Notes: generated by a model from the letters alone, not told the origin. A stretch of DNA of 16,415 bases from DTFZ01 sp050260375 (GCA_050260375.1 JBLNCA010000053.1:1-16415); one strand, 5' to 3'. Positions 1 through 7,494 are shown, counted from the first letter of the stretch. Made by a program: numbers and translations.

Positions 1-88
1 ATGCGAACTCTTGCCATATCTCAATTATAGCTGGGTTGTGCGTAGATGGAAGATGTTTTCGTTTATTGTGGTGCGGGTAGTGCATGAT

Positions 89-117
89 GATTCAGAGGAG
101 CGAAGCGACGAAGAATC
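89..117. repeat. REP-like inverted repeat in intergenic DNA
   Basis: The element starts GATTC and ends GAATC and has a purine-rich core containing GCGAAGC (100-106), a sequence known to form an unusually stable DNA mini-hairpin. Its inner text (GAGGAGCGAAGCGACGAAG) matches what I remember of a dispersed intergenic repeat in many bacterial genomes, read on the other strand as a CTTCGTCGCTTCGCTCC string. This is recollection, not a search. The rest of 1-192 shows no convincing gene; the short reading frames there lack ribosome binding sites. Confidence 0.45.
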
Positions 118-192
118 TTAACCCCATACAGTTGACGAAACCCGTAATATGCTGCGAAGCTGACCCAAATGACAAAAGTACCTTTTTTACTT

Positions 193-226
193 ATACAAAA
201 AGAGGCTCCGCGTTGGCGAAGCCTCC
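193..226 (-). terminator. Rho-independent terminator of the SSS symporter gene
   Basis: On the minus strand a stem GAGGCT/AGCCTC (202-207 with 220-225) is followed at once by TTTTT (197-201). It begins about 20 bases after the symporter stop codon, so it should end that transcript. Confidence 0.8.
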
Positions 227-246
227 CGTAAAACCTCTATACAACT

Positions 247-1755
247 TTAAACCTGCGCTTCCGGCACTTCCTGCCCGAACACGCTTTTTATATGCTCCGT
301 GCTGAACTTGGCGGACACAACGCTTACAACAGGCGTTATTATCAGCGACGCTATCATCGCCATAGCGCCAATAGCAGGCGGGCTCATCCACTTGGGCAGT
401 ATGCCGCCAACCGCGTTTAGTATCATCAGCGGCACCGTTATGCCGAGGCCTACGATGAATCCGCTCCATGCTCCCGTCTTCGTCATGCCCTTCCATCTTA
501 CGCCGTACAAAAACGGCGCGAGGAAACAGCCCGAAAGCGCGCCCCACGAATAAGACATCAGTGTAACGATCGCGGCGGGCTGAAACAGCGCTATCAGCAG
601 AGATACCGCAACAAACACCGCGCACAGCGAGCGCATCCACACCATCACCTTTTTGTCTTCCATATTCGGCTTTAATACGCCCTTTATAAGGTCCATCGAA
701 ATCGACGACGACGATACGAGCACCAGAGACGACAGCGTAGACATAGAAGCCGAGAGCAGCAGCACCAGTATCAGCCCGAGCATTACCGGCGGCAGCGCCT
801 GCCCCAAAACCTGCCCCATTATATTGTCGGGGTTCGTTGCGTCAATACCGGGGAAAAGCCGTCCGAAACCGCCCACAAAGTATGCGCAGCCTCCTATGAC
901 GAGCGAAAACAGCGTGGAGATAACCGTACCCCTCTTTATAGCCTTTGAGTCGCGTATCGCGTAAAACTTATGCACCATCTGCGGCAGCCCCCACGTGCCG
1001 AGCGACGTCAGCAGTATCAGCGATACAAGCCCGACGGCGTTTTCCGGCGACCCGAACGGAGAGGCAAGCCCCGGCCCTATTTCCGGGATCTCGGCAAGCT
1101 TTGAGAGCCCTGCCGTAAGCCCGCCGACCGCTTCGTTGCCCAGCACCATAAACACCATTATCACGACGCCCACTATCATTACGAGGCCCTGTACAAAGTC
1201 GGCGAGCGCAGTCGCTACGTAGCCTCCTATAAGCAGGTAGAAAGCCGTAATGAGCGCCATCGCGACCATGCAGTATTCATATGTGAGGCCTATCGGCTTG
1301 AATATCATTTCAAAGAAGTAGCCGAGCCCCTGGTATACGCTCGCGCAATAGGGCACAAGAAAAATGAATATCAGCAGCGCCGCGAGTATCTTCATGTTCT
1401 GCGACTTGTAGCGCTTCTTGAAGAAGTCGGGCATCGTGGAGGCGTCTAGCCTTTGCGTCATCTCCCGCGTGGGCTTCGCCATCAGCAGCCATACCACAAG
1501 CGTGCCTAAAATAGCATTGGCTATGCCTATCCACGTAACGCTTACGCCCATGCTCCAGCCGAATTTTCCTGCATATCCCATGAATATGACCGCGGAAAAA
1601 TACGTCGTGCCGTATGCGAACGCCGTCATCCAGGCGCCCATTTTGCGGCCGCCTAAAAAGAAATCGTTAAGCGTTTTTGCTTTGCGACGAGAATATACCG
1701 CAACAGCGGCAATGATGAGTACATAGATGCAAAATATGACGATCTGTTCAACCAT
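247..1755 (-). CDS. Sodium:solute symporter (SSS/SLC5 family)
   Basis: Integral membrane protein of 502 residues that should use the sodium gradient to import an organic solute. The substrate cannot be read from the sequence; the layout resembles PutP/PanF-type proline and pantothenate carriers. I start it at the ATG at 1755 because GGAAGGAAGG lies just upstream; an in-frame ATG 48 bases earlier has no such site. About 13 hydrophobic segments can be seen. Family marks include FFLGGRK near residue 32, GGYVATALADFVQG (177-190), the GLPQMVHKF loop (from 256) and the Ser/Thr-rich helix SASMSTLSSLVLVSS (335-349), which in relatives contributes to sodium binding. Length is normal for the family. 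It follows the patatin gene by 143 bases on the same strand but seems to have its own promoter and terminator. Confidence 0.9.
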   Translation of the reverse strand: MVEQIVIFCIYVLIIAAVAVYSRRKAKTLNDFFLGGRKMGAWMTAFAYGTTYFSAVIFMGYAGKFGWSMGVSVTWIGIANAILGTLVVWLLMAKPTREMTQRLDASTMPDFFKKRYKSQNMKILAALLIFIFLVPYCASVYQGLGYFFEMIFKPIGLTYEYCMVAMALITAFYLLIGGYVATALADFVQGLVMIVGVVIMVFMVLGNEAVGGLTAGLSKLAEIPEIGPGLASPFGSPENAVGLVSLILLTSLGTWGLPQMVHKFYAIRDSKAIKRGTVISTLFSLVIGGCAYFVGGFGRLFPGIDATNPDNIMGQVLGQALPPVMLGLILVLLLSASMSTLSSLVLVSSSSISMDLIKGVLKPNMEDKKVMVWMRSLCAVFVAVSLLIALFQPAAIVTLMSYSWGALSGCFLAPFLYGVRWKGMTKTGAWSGFIVGLGITVPLMILNAVGGILPKWMSPPAIGAMAMIASLIITPVVSVVSAKFSTEHIKSVFGQEVPEAQV

Positions 1756-1826
1756 AAGAAAACCTTCCTTCCATACTACGGTTTTTAGGAAATAAAAAAA
1801 CACCTGCCATACTACAATTCTTCCAA

Positions 1827-1866
1827 CTGTATATTACTATACAGCGTATGAATATGCAAGCGTCAA
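1827..1866 (-). promoter_or_regulatory. Putative promoter and operator of the symporter gene
   Basis: On the minus strand TTGACG (1861-1866) and TATAGT (1836-1841) lie 19 bases apart. The -10 box sits inside a perfect inverted repeat, CTGTATA-GTAA-TATACAG (1827-1844). A palindrome covering the -10 region is typical of a repressor operator. The 19-base spacer is one or two longer than ideal, and no regulator gene is adjacent. Two direct copies of GTAGTATGG (minus strand; 1807-1815 and 1771-1779) follow in the leader, the second next to the ribosome binding site. Confidence 0.45.
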
Positions 1867-1898
1867 ATGTAAAAACAGATGATGCGAACGTTTTTGCG

Positions 1899-2660
1899 TT
1901 ATCCCACGAGCTCTTTTATCCTGGCGAGGTTTTCCATCGCCGTGCGCTCGCCTATGCGCAGCACGTTTTCCACGCTCTTAAAGCTGTGGGTGGGGTATCC
2001 TTCGAGCGCGGGCTTCAGCATTATGTCGCTATATTGCTCGCACAGGCGGCTGTTGGCGTTAGTGCTTATGTTGAGCGCCGTTATCATCACCTTAAGCCTT
2101 TTCGTGCTGTGCGTGCCCCTTGTCTTATCAGAGTTTAAGTCTATGCCCACCACCTTCTCGGCGCCCATCTTTCGAACCGCTTCCGTGGGTATGCTGCGCA
2201 GCGTGCCGCCGTCTATGTAAATCCTGTCCCCTATCCTGACCGGCCGGAATATTCCGGGCACGGCGCAGCTTGCCGATACCGCCGCGGACACCCTGCCGCG
2301 ATTTAAAGTCTCGAGCGTTCCCCGCTCCAAATCCACCGCCGTCGCGCAAAAGGGCTTGTTTAAATCGTCAAACGTCTTGCCTTTAAGGAAGTGGTCCGCC
2401 AAATCCTGCACGACGTGCGGATCTATGTATGTTAACAGCGTTTTTGCGGGCAGTTTTTGCTTTATGTCGAGCACGTATTCGTACAGCTTTCGCCACGGTA
2501 TGCCCGCCGCATACAGCGCCCCCGCTATAGCGCCAGCCGAGTTGCCCGCCACATAGTCGAAATCCACGCCGTATTCCTGAAACACCCTTATAGCGCCCAC
2601 ATGCGCTATGCCGCGCGCACCTCCCCCGCCGAAAGCTATGCCAGTCTTTGCCTTCCCCAT
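1899..2660 (-). CDS. Patatin-like phospholipase (RssA/YlbK type)
   Basis: Predicted cytoplasmic serine lipid acyl hydrolase of 253 residues using a Ser-Asp dyad. The glycine-rich oxyanion loop GGGGARG is at 11-17, the nucleophile elbow GNSAG at 39-43 (Ser41) and the catalytic Asp in DGG at 150-152. All the residues needed for activity are present. There is no signal peptide or extra domain, and the length matches the short bacterial single-domain class. The ATG at 2660 is preceded by AAGGGTGAT. The gene is divergent from the serpin gene (167 bases between starts) and points toward the symporter. I saw no clear terminator between patatin and symporter, so read-through is possible. The physiological substrate is unknown. 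Confidence 0.9.
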   Translation of the reverse strand: MGKAKTGIAFGGGGARGIAHVGAIRVFQEYGVDFDYVAGNSAGAIAGALYAAGIPWRKLYEYVLDIKQKLPAKTLLTYIDPHVVQDLADHFLKGKTFDDLNKPFCATAVDLERGTLETLNRGRVSAAVSASCAVPGIFRPVRIGDRIYIDGGTLRSIPTEAVRKMGAEKVVGIDLNSDKTRGTHSTKRLKVMITALNISTNANSRLCEQYSDIMLKPALEGYPTHSFKSVENVLRIGERTAMENLARIKELVG

Positions 2661-2728
2661 AACATCACCCTTATATACTATGCGAAAGAAGGAACGGCTG
2701 GTTACTTATGATAGATACTGCGATGTTT

Positions 2729-2757
2729 TTGACTGCTTTTAAAATATATGGTATTAC
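2729..2757 (+). promoter_or_regulatory. Sigma-A-type promoter of the serpin gene
   Basis: TTGACT (2729-2734) and TATTAC (2752-2757) are separated by exactly 17 bases. The site is about 70 bases upstream of the serpin start, in the intergenic region shared with the divergent patatin gene. Confidence 0.55.
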
Positions 2758-2827
2758 AATAATACAAGCCATGGAACATACGCTCAATTCTTTCCGTCTT
2801 ACGGTAAGAAGAAGGGAGAATGAAAAA

Positions 2828-4084
2828 ATGAAAAAGATTTTATTTGCCGTATTTTCCGTATTGATGCTGCTTTCCGCGTGCTCGCCGGCGGCTTCCGATA
2901 CGTCGCCTTCGCAGGGCGTGAAAGGCATAAACTACCGAGCCGAACTCAAGGCGCAGCCCATAGAGGCTCTGGGCGCCGACTTTGTGGCGGGAATAAACTC
3001 GTTCGGGCTTAAATCCGCCGGGCTGCTTTACAACAGCGAACATAATCTCGCCGTCTCTCCAGTGAGCCTGGAGCTCGCGCTCGCAATGGCGCGTATGGGC
3101 GCCGGCGGCTTAACGGCGGAGGAGATGACCAAAGCGCTCGGGCTTTCCGGGCTGAGCGACGAAGATATAACCGCCGCGTGCCGCTCGCTGATGTGGCGCG
3201 CCAACACAGGCGGCATGGAGGCCGCTAACTCGATATGGCTAGATAGTAGCTATCCGTTCAGCGAGGACTTTGTTAACACATGCACAGGCGACTTCATGGC
3301 CGACGCGTTCCCGCTCGAGATACCCGGGGCTATGGACGCGATAAACGAGTGGGCAAGCGAAAAGACGCATGGAAAGATAGACGGTATAATACCTCAGGAA
3401 CTTGATCCGTTAACAAAGCTCGTGCTGTGCAACGCTCTTTATTTCCTCGGCGACTGGACGGTGCCTTTTGACGCAAATAACACCTACGACGACGAATTTG
3501 CGTCCCCGTCGGGTAAGGTTAAGGTATCGTTCATGAACGACGAACGCAGCTTGCCCTATTACTCCGACGATAAATTCTCAATGATATCTCTTTCGTTCAA
3601 AAGCGAGGAGGGCGAAGGCAAATACGCGATGGCTTTCCTGCTGCCCGCCGAAGGCTCGGACGTCGCCGCAATGCTCTCGTCGCTCTCCGCGGAAAGCTTC
3701 TCCGCGGCGCTTTCCGGCATGATAGAACAGCAGGTGGATATAAAGCTGCCAAAGTTTGAATACTCGTTTTCTACTTCGTTCAAACAGACGCTTACATCGC
3801 TCGGCATGAACGAGGCCTTCAAAGAAAGCGCGGATTTTTCCGGCATGACAGGCGGCGATAACGAACTCTTTATAGACGACGTGCTGCACAAATGTTACAT
3901 TAAAATAGACGAACTGGGCGCGGAAGCCGCCGCCGTAACCGCGGTAATGATGGAGACAAGCGCTATGCCGCCGGAGGAGATACGCGAGTTCCACGCCGAC
4001 AGGCCTTTCGTGTTTGCCATTTACTCTCAGGAGGACGGCGCCATAGCGTTCCTTGGCGCGGTGAACAACCCGGCGCAGGAATGA
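2828..4084 (+). CDS. Lipoprotein serpin (serine/cysteine protease inhibitor)
   Basis: Extracellular, membrane-tethered serpin of 418 residues. The ATG at 2828 begins a lipoprotein signal (LLSAC, Cys18); the longer in-frame start at 2708 would bury that signal and is rejected. Serpin marks run in order: NLAVSPVSLELALAM (73-87) with GAGGLT, INEWASEKTHGKI (172-184), LCNALYFLGDW (200-210), LPKFEYSF (307-314) and the C-terminal RPFVFAI (392-398). The hinge GAEAAA (364-369) has the small residues needed for loop insertion, so it should be an inhibitory rather than a dead serpin. Aligned by eye with alpha-1-antitrypsin through the shared PPE after the cleavage site, the scissile bond is Ser378-Ala379. 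A small P1 residue suggests elastase- or subtilisin-like targets. Stand-alone gene with its own promoter and terminator. A role against host or competitor proteases is inferred. Confidence 0.93.
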   Translation: MKKILFAVFSVLMLLSACSPAASDTSPSQGVKGINYRAELKAQPIEALGADFVAGINSFGLKSAGLLYNSEHNLAVSPVSLELALAMARMGAGGLTAEEMTKALGLSGLSDEDITAACRSLMWRANTGGMEAANSIWLDSSYPFSEDFVNTCTGDFMADAFPLEIPGAMDAINEWASEKTHGKIDGIIPQELDPLTKLVLCNALYFLGDWTVPFDANNTYDDEFASPSGKVKVSFMNDERSLPYYSDDKFSMISLSFKSEEGEGKYAMAFLLPAEGSDVAAMLSSLSAESFSAALSGMIEQQVDIKLPKFEYSFSTSFKQTLTSLGMNEAFKESADFSGMTGGDNELFIDDVLHKCYIKIDELGAEAAAVTAVMMETSAMPPEEIREFHADRPFVFAIYSQEDGAIAFLGAVNNPAQE

Positions 4085-4129
4085 CGCATTAATCACGCCC
4101 CGGCTTTATATGAACACTATCCGCACAAG

Positions 4130-4157
4130 ACGCAGGAAAAAATGCCTGCGTTTTTTT
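4130..4157 (+). terminator. Rho-independent terminator of the serpin gene
   Basis: The stem CGCAGG/CCTGCG (4131-4136 with 4145-4150) is followed by seven T residues, about 45 bases after the serpin stop codon. Confidence 0.85.
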
Positions 4158-4238
4158 ACGGGTAAAAAGTGAGGCTTTTCAGGGTATGTGTTGCCACCCG
4201 GCAGACGGCTTTATAACCTTTAATATATTTCCAATGCG

Positions 4239-4254
4239 TGGTATACTATGTATA
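4239..4254 (+). promoter_or_regulatory. Extended -10 promoter of the first flavoprotein gene
   Basis: TG-G-TATACT (4239-4247) is an extended -10 box; no good -35 lies at the right distance (TTTAAT is the best). A small perfect inverted repeat, TATAC-TAT-GTATA (4242-4254), overlaps it. The layout echoes, more weakly, the palindromic promoter of the downstream paralogue. Confidence 0.45.
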
Positions 4255-4278
4255 TTATTATAGAAATGGAGGCCTTAT

Positions 4279-4926
4279 ATGAAAGTCATTGCTATCAACG
4301 GCAGCCCAAGAAAGCAATGGAACACCGCAATGCTACTGCAGTCGGCGCTCAACGGCGCGGCGGCGGCTGGCGCGGATACAGAGCTCATACATCTGTATGA
4401 TCTCAATTTCAAGGGCTGCACAAGCTGCTTTGAATGCAAGCGTATCGGTTCAAACAGCTACGGGCGCTGCGCGATAAACGACGCTCTTACCCCCGTGCTT
4501 GAATTGTTTGGGCAAGCGGACGCCGCCATATTCGGCTCGCCACTCTATTTCGGCAACATAAGCGGAGAATTGAAATCGTTCCTTGAACGGCTGTGGTTCC
4601 CCTATCTGATGTACACTAAAAAACTGGAGCGTTCGCTGTTTCCCCGCACATTGAACACGCTGTTCGTATATACGTCCAACGCGCCCGATGGCCAGATAAT
4701 GATAAGCGGCCTCGATAAATTTCTCTCCGCCAACGAGCGCACGTGCACGATGATATTCAAAGGCAAATCTAGCTCGTATTACTGCACCGAGACGCTGCAG
4801 TTCGACGACTATTCAAAATATGTTTCCGACATGTTCGACGAAAAAGCGCGCATCCGCCGCAGAAACGAGGTGTTCCCCAAGCAGCTACTCGACCTTTATG
4901 AGCTGGGCGAAGGTCTGTTAAGCTGA
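4279..4926 (+). CDS. Flavodoxin-fold NAD(P)H oxidoreductase, probable iron-sulfur flavoprotein
   Basis: Cytoplasmic protein of 215 residues of the FMN-reductase/flavodoxin-like superfamily. The FMN phosphate loop is GSPRKQWNT (8-16), and FGSPLYFGNISG (85-96) forms the second flavin-binding segment. Cys47, Cys50, Cys53 and Cys64 form CX2CX2CX10C. Iron-sulfur flavoproteins of the Isf type use a compact motif of the same order (CX2CX2CX4-7C) for a 4Fe-4S cluster; the last spacing is longer here, so cluster binding is likely but not certain. The start is supported by GGAGG six bases before the ATG. No terminator follows, so the transcript may continue into the paralogue 165 bases downstream. The electron acceptor is unknown; related proteins act on quinones, nitro compounds or oxygen species. 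Confidence 0.82.
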   Translation: MKVIAINGSPRKQWNTAMLLQSALNGAAAAGADTELIHLYDLNFKGCTSCFECKRIGSNSYGRCAINDALTPVLELFGQADAAIFGSPLYFGNISGELKSFLERLWFPYLMYTKKLERSLFPRTLNTLFVYTSNAPDGQIMISGLDKFLSANERTCTMIFKGKSSSYYCTETLQFDDYSKYVSDMFDEKARIRRRNEVFPKQLLDLYELGEGLLS

Positions 4927-5014
4927 CGGTTAGAGGGCAGTACGCCTGTTTTAAGTATTCTTGGCGCCGCTCTTTTACATATTGTATTATTATTGCCTCC
5001 ATTATTTCATGTGT

Positions 5015-5033
5015 AACATTTTTTCGAAATGTT
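5015..5033. repeat. 7-bp inverted repeat upstream of the second flavoprotein gene
   Basis: AACATTT (5015-5021) and AAATGTT (5027-5033) form a perfect inverted repeat around TTTCG. It lies 17 bases upstream of the larger palindrome and roughly where an upstream regulator site or -35 region would be. No T-run follows, so a terminator is unlikely. Confidence 0.4.
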
Positions 5034-5050
5034 TCGCTGTAATCCAAGTT

Positions 5051-5079
5051 ATGTGTTATAATGTTATAATATAACACAT
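5051..5079 (+). promoter_or_regulatory. Twin extended -10 promoter inside a 10-bp-arm palindrome
   Basis: ATGTGTTATA (5051-5060) and TATAACACAT (5070-5079) are perfect inverted arms around a 9-base spacer. Within them GTTATAAT occurs twice in tandem (5055-5062, 5063-5070), each copy forming a perfect extended -10, TG-T-TATAAT. No good -35 is present. The palindrome ends just before the GGAGG ribosome binding site of the gene starting at 5092. The site therefore combines promoter and probable operator, and a bound repressor would cover both -10 boxes. Confidence 0.65.
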
Positions 5080-5091
5080 CGGAGGTAAGAC

Positions 5092-5745
5092 ATGAAAATA
5101 ATTGCATACAATGCAAGCCCGCGGAAGCAATGGAACACAGCTATGCTGCTCGAATCGGCGCTCAAGGGCGCTGCCACGGCCGGCGCGGAAACACAGCTGA
5201 TTCACTTATACGACATTGATTACACAGGATGCCAAAGCTGCTTTGAATGCAAGAGAAAGGGAGGTAAAAATTACGGGCGATGCGCCTTACGTGACGGGCT
5301 TTCCCCCATACTCGAATCCATTAAAGAGGCGGACGCCGCGATATTCGGTTCCCCCGTGTATTTTGGAAATGTTACGGGAGCGCTGCGGTCGTTTCTGGAA
5401 CGGCTGTGGTTTCCGTATCTGATCTATACGGACCGCGAAGACAAGTCGCTGTTTCCCCGCAGGTTAAACACGCTATTCGTATATACAACACACGATACGC
5501 AAAGCGCGTTAAAGACGGCGGGTATATATAAAACGCTTTCCGGCAACGAACATATCAGCAACATGCTGTTAAAGGGAGAGTCTGCTTCTTACTACTGCAC
5601 AGAGACGCTGCAGTTTAGCGACTATTCAAAATACGTATACGATATACTCGACGAAAATGAGCGCATTCGCCGCAGAAGAGAAGTTTTCCCCCTGCAGCTT
5701 ATAGAGCTGTTTGAGCTTGGAAGAAAGCTTGCGGAAAACATATAG
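5092..5745 (+). CDS. Second flavodoxin-fold iron-sulfur oxidoreductase (tandem paralogue)
   Basis: Protein of 217 residues, co-linear with the gene just upstream and by eye roughly two-thirds identical over its whole length. The two share long blocks such as SPRKQWNTAMLL, FLERLWFPYL and YYCTETLQF. The four cysteines sit at the same positions (47, 50, 53, 64; CX2CX2CX10C). The flavin loop starts NASPRK, with Ala in place of the usual Gly8. This is a tandem duplication that has since diverged, including in promoter sequence: this copy has a palindromic twin extended -10 that the first lacks. GGAGG lies seven bases before the ATG. Same inferred role as its neighbour, possibly under different control or with different substrates. 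Confidence 0.82.
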   Translation: MKIIAYNASPRKQWNTAMLLESALKGAATAGAETQLIHLYDIDYTGCQSCFECKRKGGKNYGRCALRDGLSPILESIKEADAAIFGSPVYFGNVTGALRSFLERLWFPYLIYTDREDKSLFPRRLNTLFVYTTHDTQSALKTAGIYKTLSGNEHISNMLLKGESASYYCTETLQFSDYSKYVYDILDENERIRRRREVFPLQLIELFELGRKLAENI

Positions 5746-5753
5746 ACCAAAAG

Positions 5754-5775
5754 GGCTCAAAGCCGCTTGTTTTTT
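5754..5775 (+). terminator. Weak candidate terminator after the flavoprotein pair
   Basis: A short GGCT-CAA-AGCC stem (5754-5764) is followed by GCTTG and six T residues (5770-5775). The four-base stem is weak. The remaining sequence to the promoter at 5906 holds no supported gene; a 78-codon frame there overlaps the paralogue and has no ribosome binding site. Confidence 0.3.
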
Positions 5776-5905
5776 GCATTGCATACAAGTCTACCTTGCC
5801 TTTTCTTTGGGACGCCAGCCGCAGACTTACCAAAAGGCATTAGTTTTCATGTGTTGCCTCACTCGTTTGCGCCTTTCTTTAGCTAGTAAAAATTACATTT
5901 TATCA

Positions 5906-5934
5906 TTGCCATTTATTCACATAAAGTATAAAAT
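5906..5934 (+). promoter_or_regulatory. Sigma-A-type promoter of the large lipoprotein gene
   Basis: TTGCCA (5906-5911) and TAAAAT (5929-5934) are 17 bases apart, about 40 bases before the gene's start codon. Confidence 0.6.
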
Positions 5935-5973
5935 AGCCTTAATTTAATTAATTGTTGGCAGGAGTAAAATATT

Positions 5974-7404
5974 GTGATTAAAATAAAAGAGGGAACATTA
6001 AGAAAACATCTTATTACTGTATTCTTTTTTGTTATTATCATCCTTGCCGCATGCCAGCCGACGCCTCAGAACGTAATAATCGTCAGTAAAAACGATGATA
6101 AATTGATGGAAATAATTGAAGGCGGCGAAAAATCAAAGCCTGACTCGACAAACAAAACAGTAAAGCCTGAATCAACGAACTGGAAGGAAGAATTTATTAT
6201 CAGTGAAAACCTGAGCGTTTCTGTAAATGCAAAAGTCAGTATTCCCGGCGTTGCAAGTTTTCCCGTTTATCAGGTTGAGCCCGATAAGTTTAATGTTGAT
6301 TTGGTTACTCGCATAAAGAAAACGCTTTTTAAAGATGCGCAGTTATACCATAATGATCCTTCAGCAGGAAGGTTGTATACAAAAACAGAAATCGAACACA
6401 AAATTATAAAAATAGAACAACAGTTAAGCGACCCGAACTCAAATATCAATCAAAACGAGAACTTTGGCAGCGAAGAGGAAAGAAAAAAGGCGAGACAGAG
6501 GTTAGAGGATGAATTGAGATACCTAAAAGAGCAATACCATAAAGCTCCTGATAAAATTAAATACGACCCGATTGAAATCACACAGGAGACCTTGGAAAAA
6601 GGATTGTTTTCAATCATCAATCAGGAAAATGGTACAGTTGGCTTTTATGTATCAGATGTGGATGACGATATGGGCAGACATAATTCAATTACCTGTTACT
6701 ATCCGCATCCCTCTGAAGAAAGCATGGAGCAATATGACGACCTATCTGAAAAAAAAGCAGAAGATATCGCCAGTGAGCTGGTTAACAGCTTGGGCGCTGA
6801 CATGTCGTTGTATTGCACAATACTGGTAAATAAAATAGATGAAAAGAATTATAGATGCTATGATGTAATATTTACAAAAACGTATAATGGAATACCTGAA
6901 ACATATACCGAACAGGATCAGGCCGATATCAGGAAAGATGAAAAAACATACACATGTCCGTGGTTTTATGAAAAAATAATTGTAAGGGTTGACAACTTTG
7001 GAGTGTGGTTTTTTCAGTGGTATTCGCCTTCAAGAATTGTAAAGACATTGTCGGAAAACGTTGCAATGCTGTCATTTGATCAGGTTAAAAAGATTTTTAA
7101 GGATCAGATCGGGTATTCCAACGCCTGGATCGATAAAGATGACCATATCATATCGCGAAAACTATTTATCACCGAAGTCAAACTTGGCATGATGCGTGTG
7201 AGTATAAAGGACAGCATCGATAAATATATGGTAATACCGGTTTGGGACTTTTTCGGCAATACAGTCGATAAATACGATGCGCAGCAGCCAGGCGGATATG
7301 CACTTAACGAAAACAACGAGTACACAAACGCTGTTGAGGCTCACAGTTTCTTAACTGTCAACTCGATAGACGGCAGCGTTATTGACAGAAACTTAGGATA
7401 TTAG
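5974..7404 (+). CDS. Large lipoprotein of unknown function (possibly DUF6034-like)
   Basis: Protein of 476 residues with a GTG start, supported by AGGAG nine bases upstream. A hydrophobic stretch (13-24) ends in the lipobox ILAAC, so Cys27 should be lipidated and the rest displayed outside the membrane. Residues 50-70 are a polar linker. A globular region starts near 75 with a beta-type segment including VSIPGVASFPVYQV. A highly charged helix with coiled-coil character spans about 138-190. The C-terminal half (from about 220) is rich in aromatic residues and probably beta-strand. I recognise no catalytic motif. The shape resembles lipoproteins grouped as DUF6034 in Clostridia, but that is from memory and weak. 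It is less GC-rich than the serpin or dnaB operon. Single gene with its own promoter. Confidence 0.75.
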   Translation: MIKIKEGTLRKHLITVFFFVIIILAACQPTPQNVIIVSKNDDKLMEIIEGGEKSKPDSTNKTVKPESTNWKEEFIISENLSVSVNAKVSIPGVASFPVYQVEPDKFNVDLVTRIKKTLFKDAQLYHNDPSAGRLYTKTEIEHKIIKIEQQLSDPNSNINQNENFGSEEERKKARQRLEDELRYLKEQYHKAPDKIKYDPIEITQETLEKGLFSIINQENGTVGFYVSDVDDDMGRHNSITCYYPHPSEESMEQYDDLSEKKAEDIASELVNSLGADMSLYCTILVNKIDEKNYRCYDVIFTKTYNGIPETYTEQDQADIRKDEKTYTCPWFYEKIIVRVDNFGVWFFQWYSPSRIVKTLSENVAMLSFDQVKKIFKDQIGYSNAWIDKDDHIISRKLFITEVKLGMMRVSIKDSIDKYMVIPVWDFFGNTVDKYDAQQPGGYALNENNEYTNAVEAHSFLTVNSIDGSVIDRNLGY

Positions 7405-7457
7405 TGCATAAAGAAAAGGGGCGGCAGCATAAGCGGATAAACCCCCTTCCCGTACAA

Positions 7458-7484
7458 ATAAAAGGCAGTTTCCCTGCCTTTTAT
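7458..7484. terminator. Bidirectional terminator between the lipoprotein gene and dnaB
   Basis: A perfect 11-bp stem, ATAAAAGGCAG with CTGCCTTTTAT, around TTTCC. The arms supply a T-run in either direction, so it can serve both convergent genes. A second, looser pairing AAGGGG/CCCCTT (7416-7421 with 7443-7448) precedes it on the plus strand. Confidence 0.8.
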
Positions 7485-7494
7485 ACTGCTTTCT

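Noticed and set aside
3578..4096. Minus-strand reading frame of 172 codons opposite the serpin gene
   Set aside because: Antisense shadow of the serpin coding sequence with no ribosome binding site, and it runs into the start of the serpin terminator region.
5711..5947. 78-codon frame after the second flavoprotein gene
   Set aside because: It begins inside the flavoprotein gene, lacks a ribosome binding site, has no recognisable content and runs through the promoter of the next gene.
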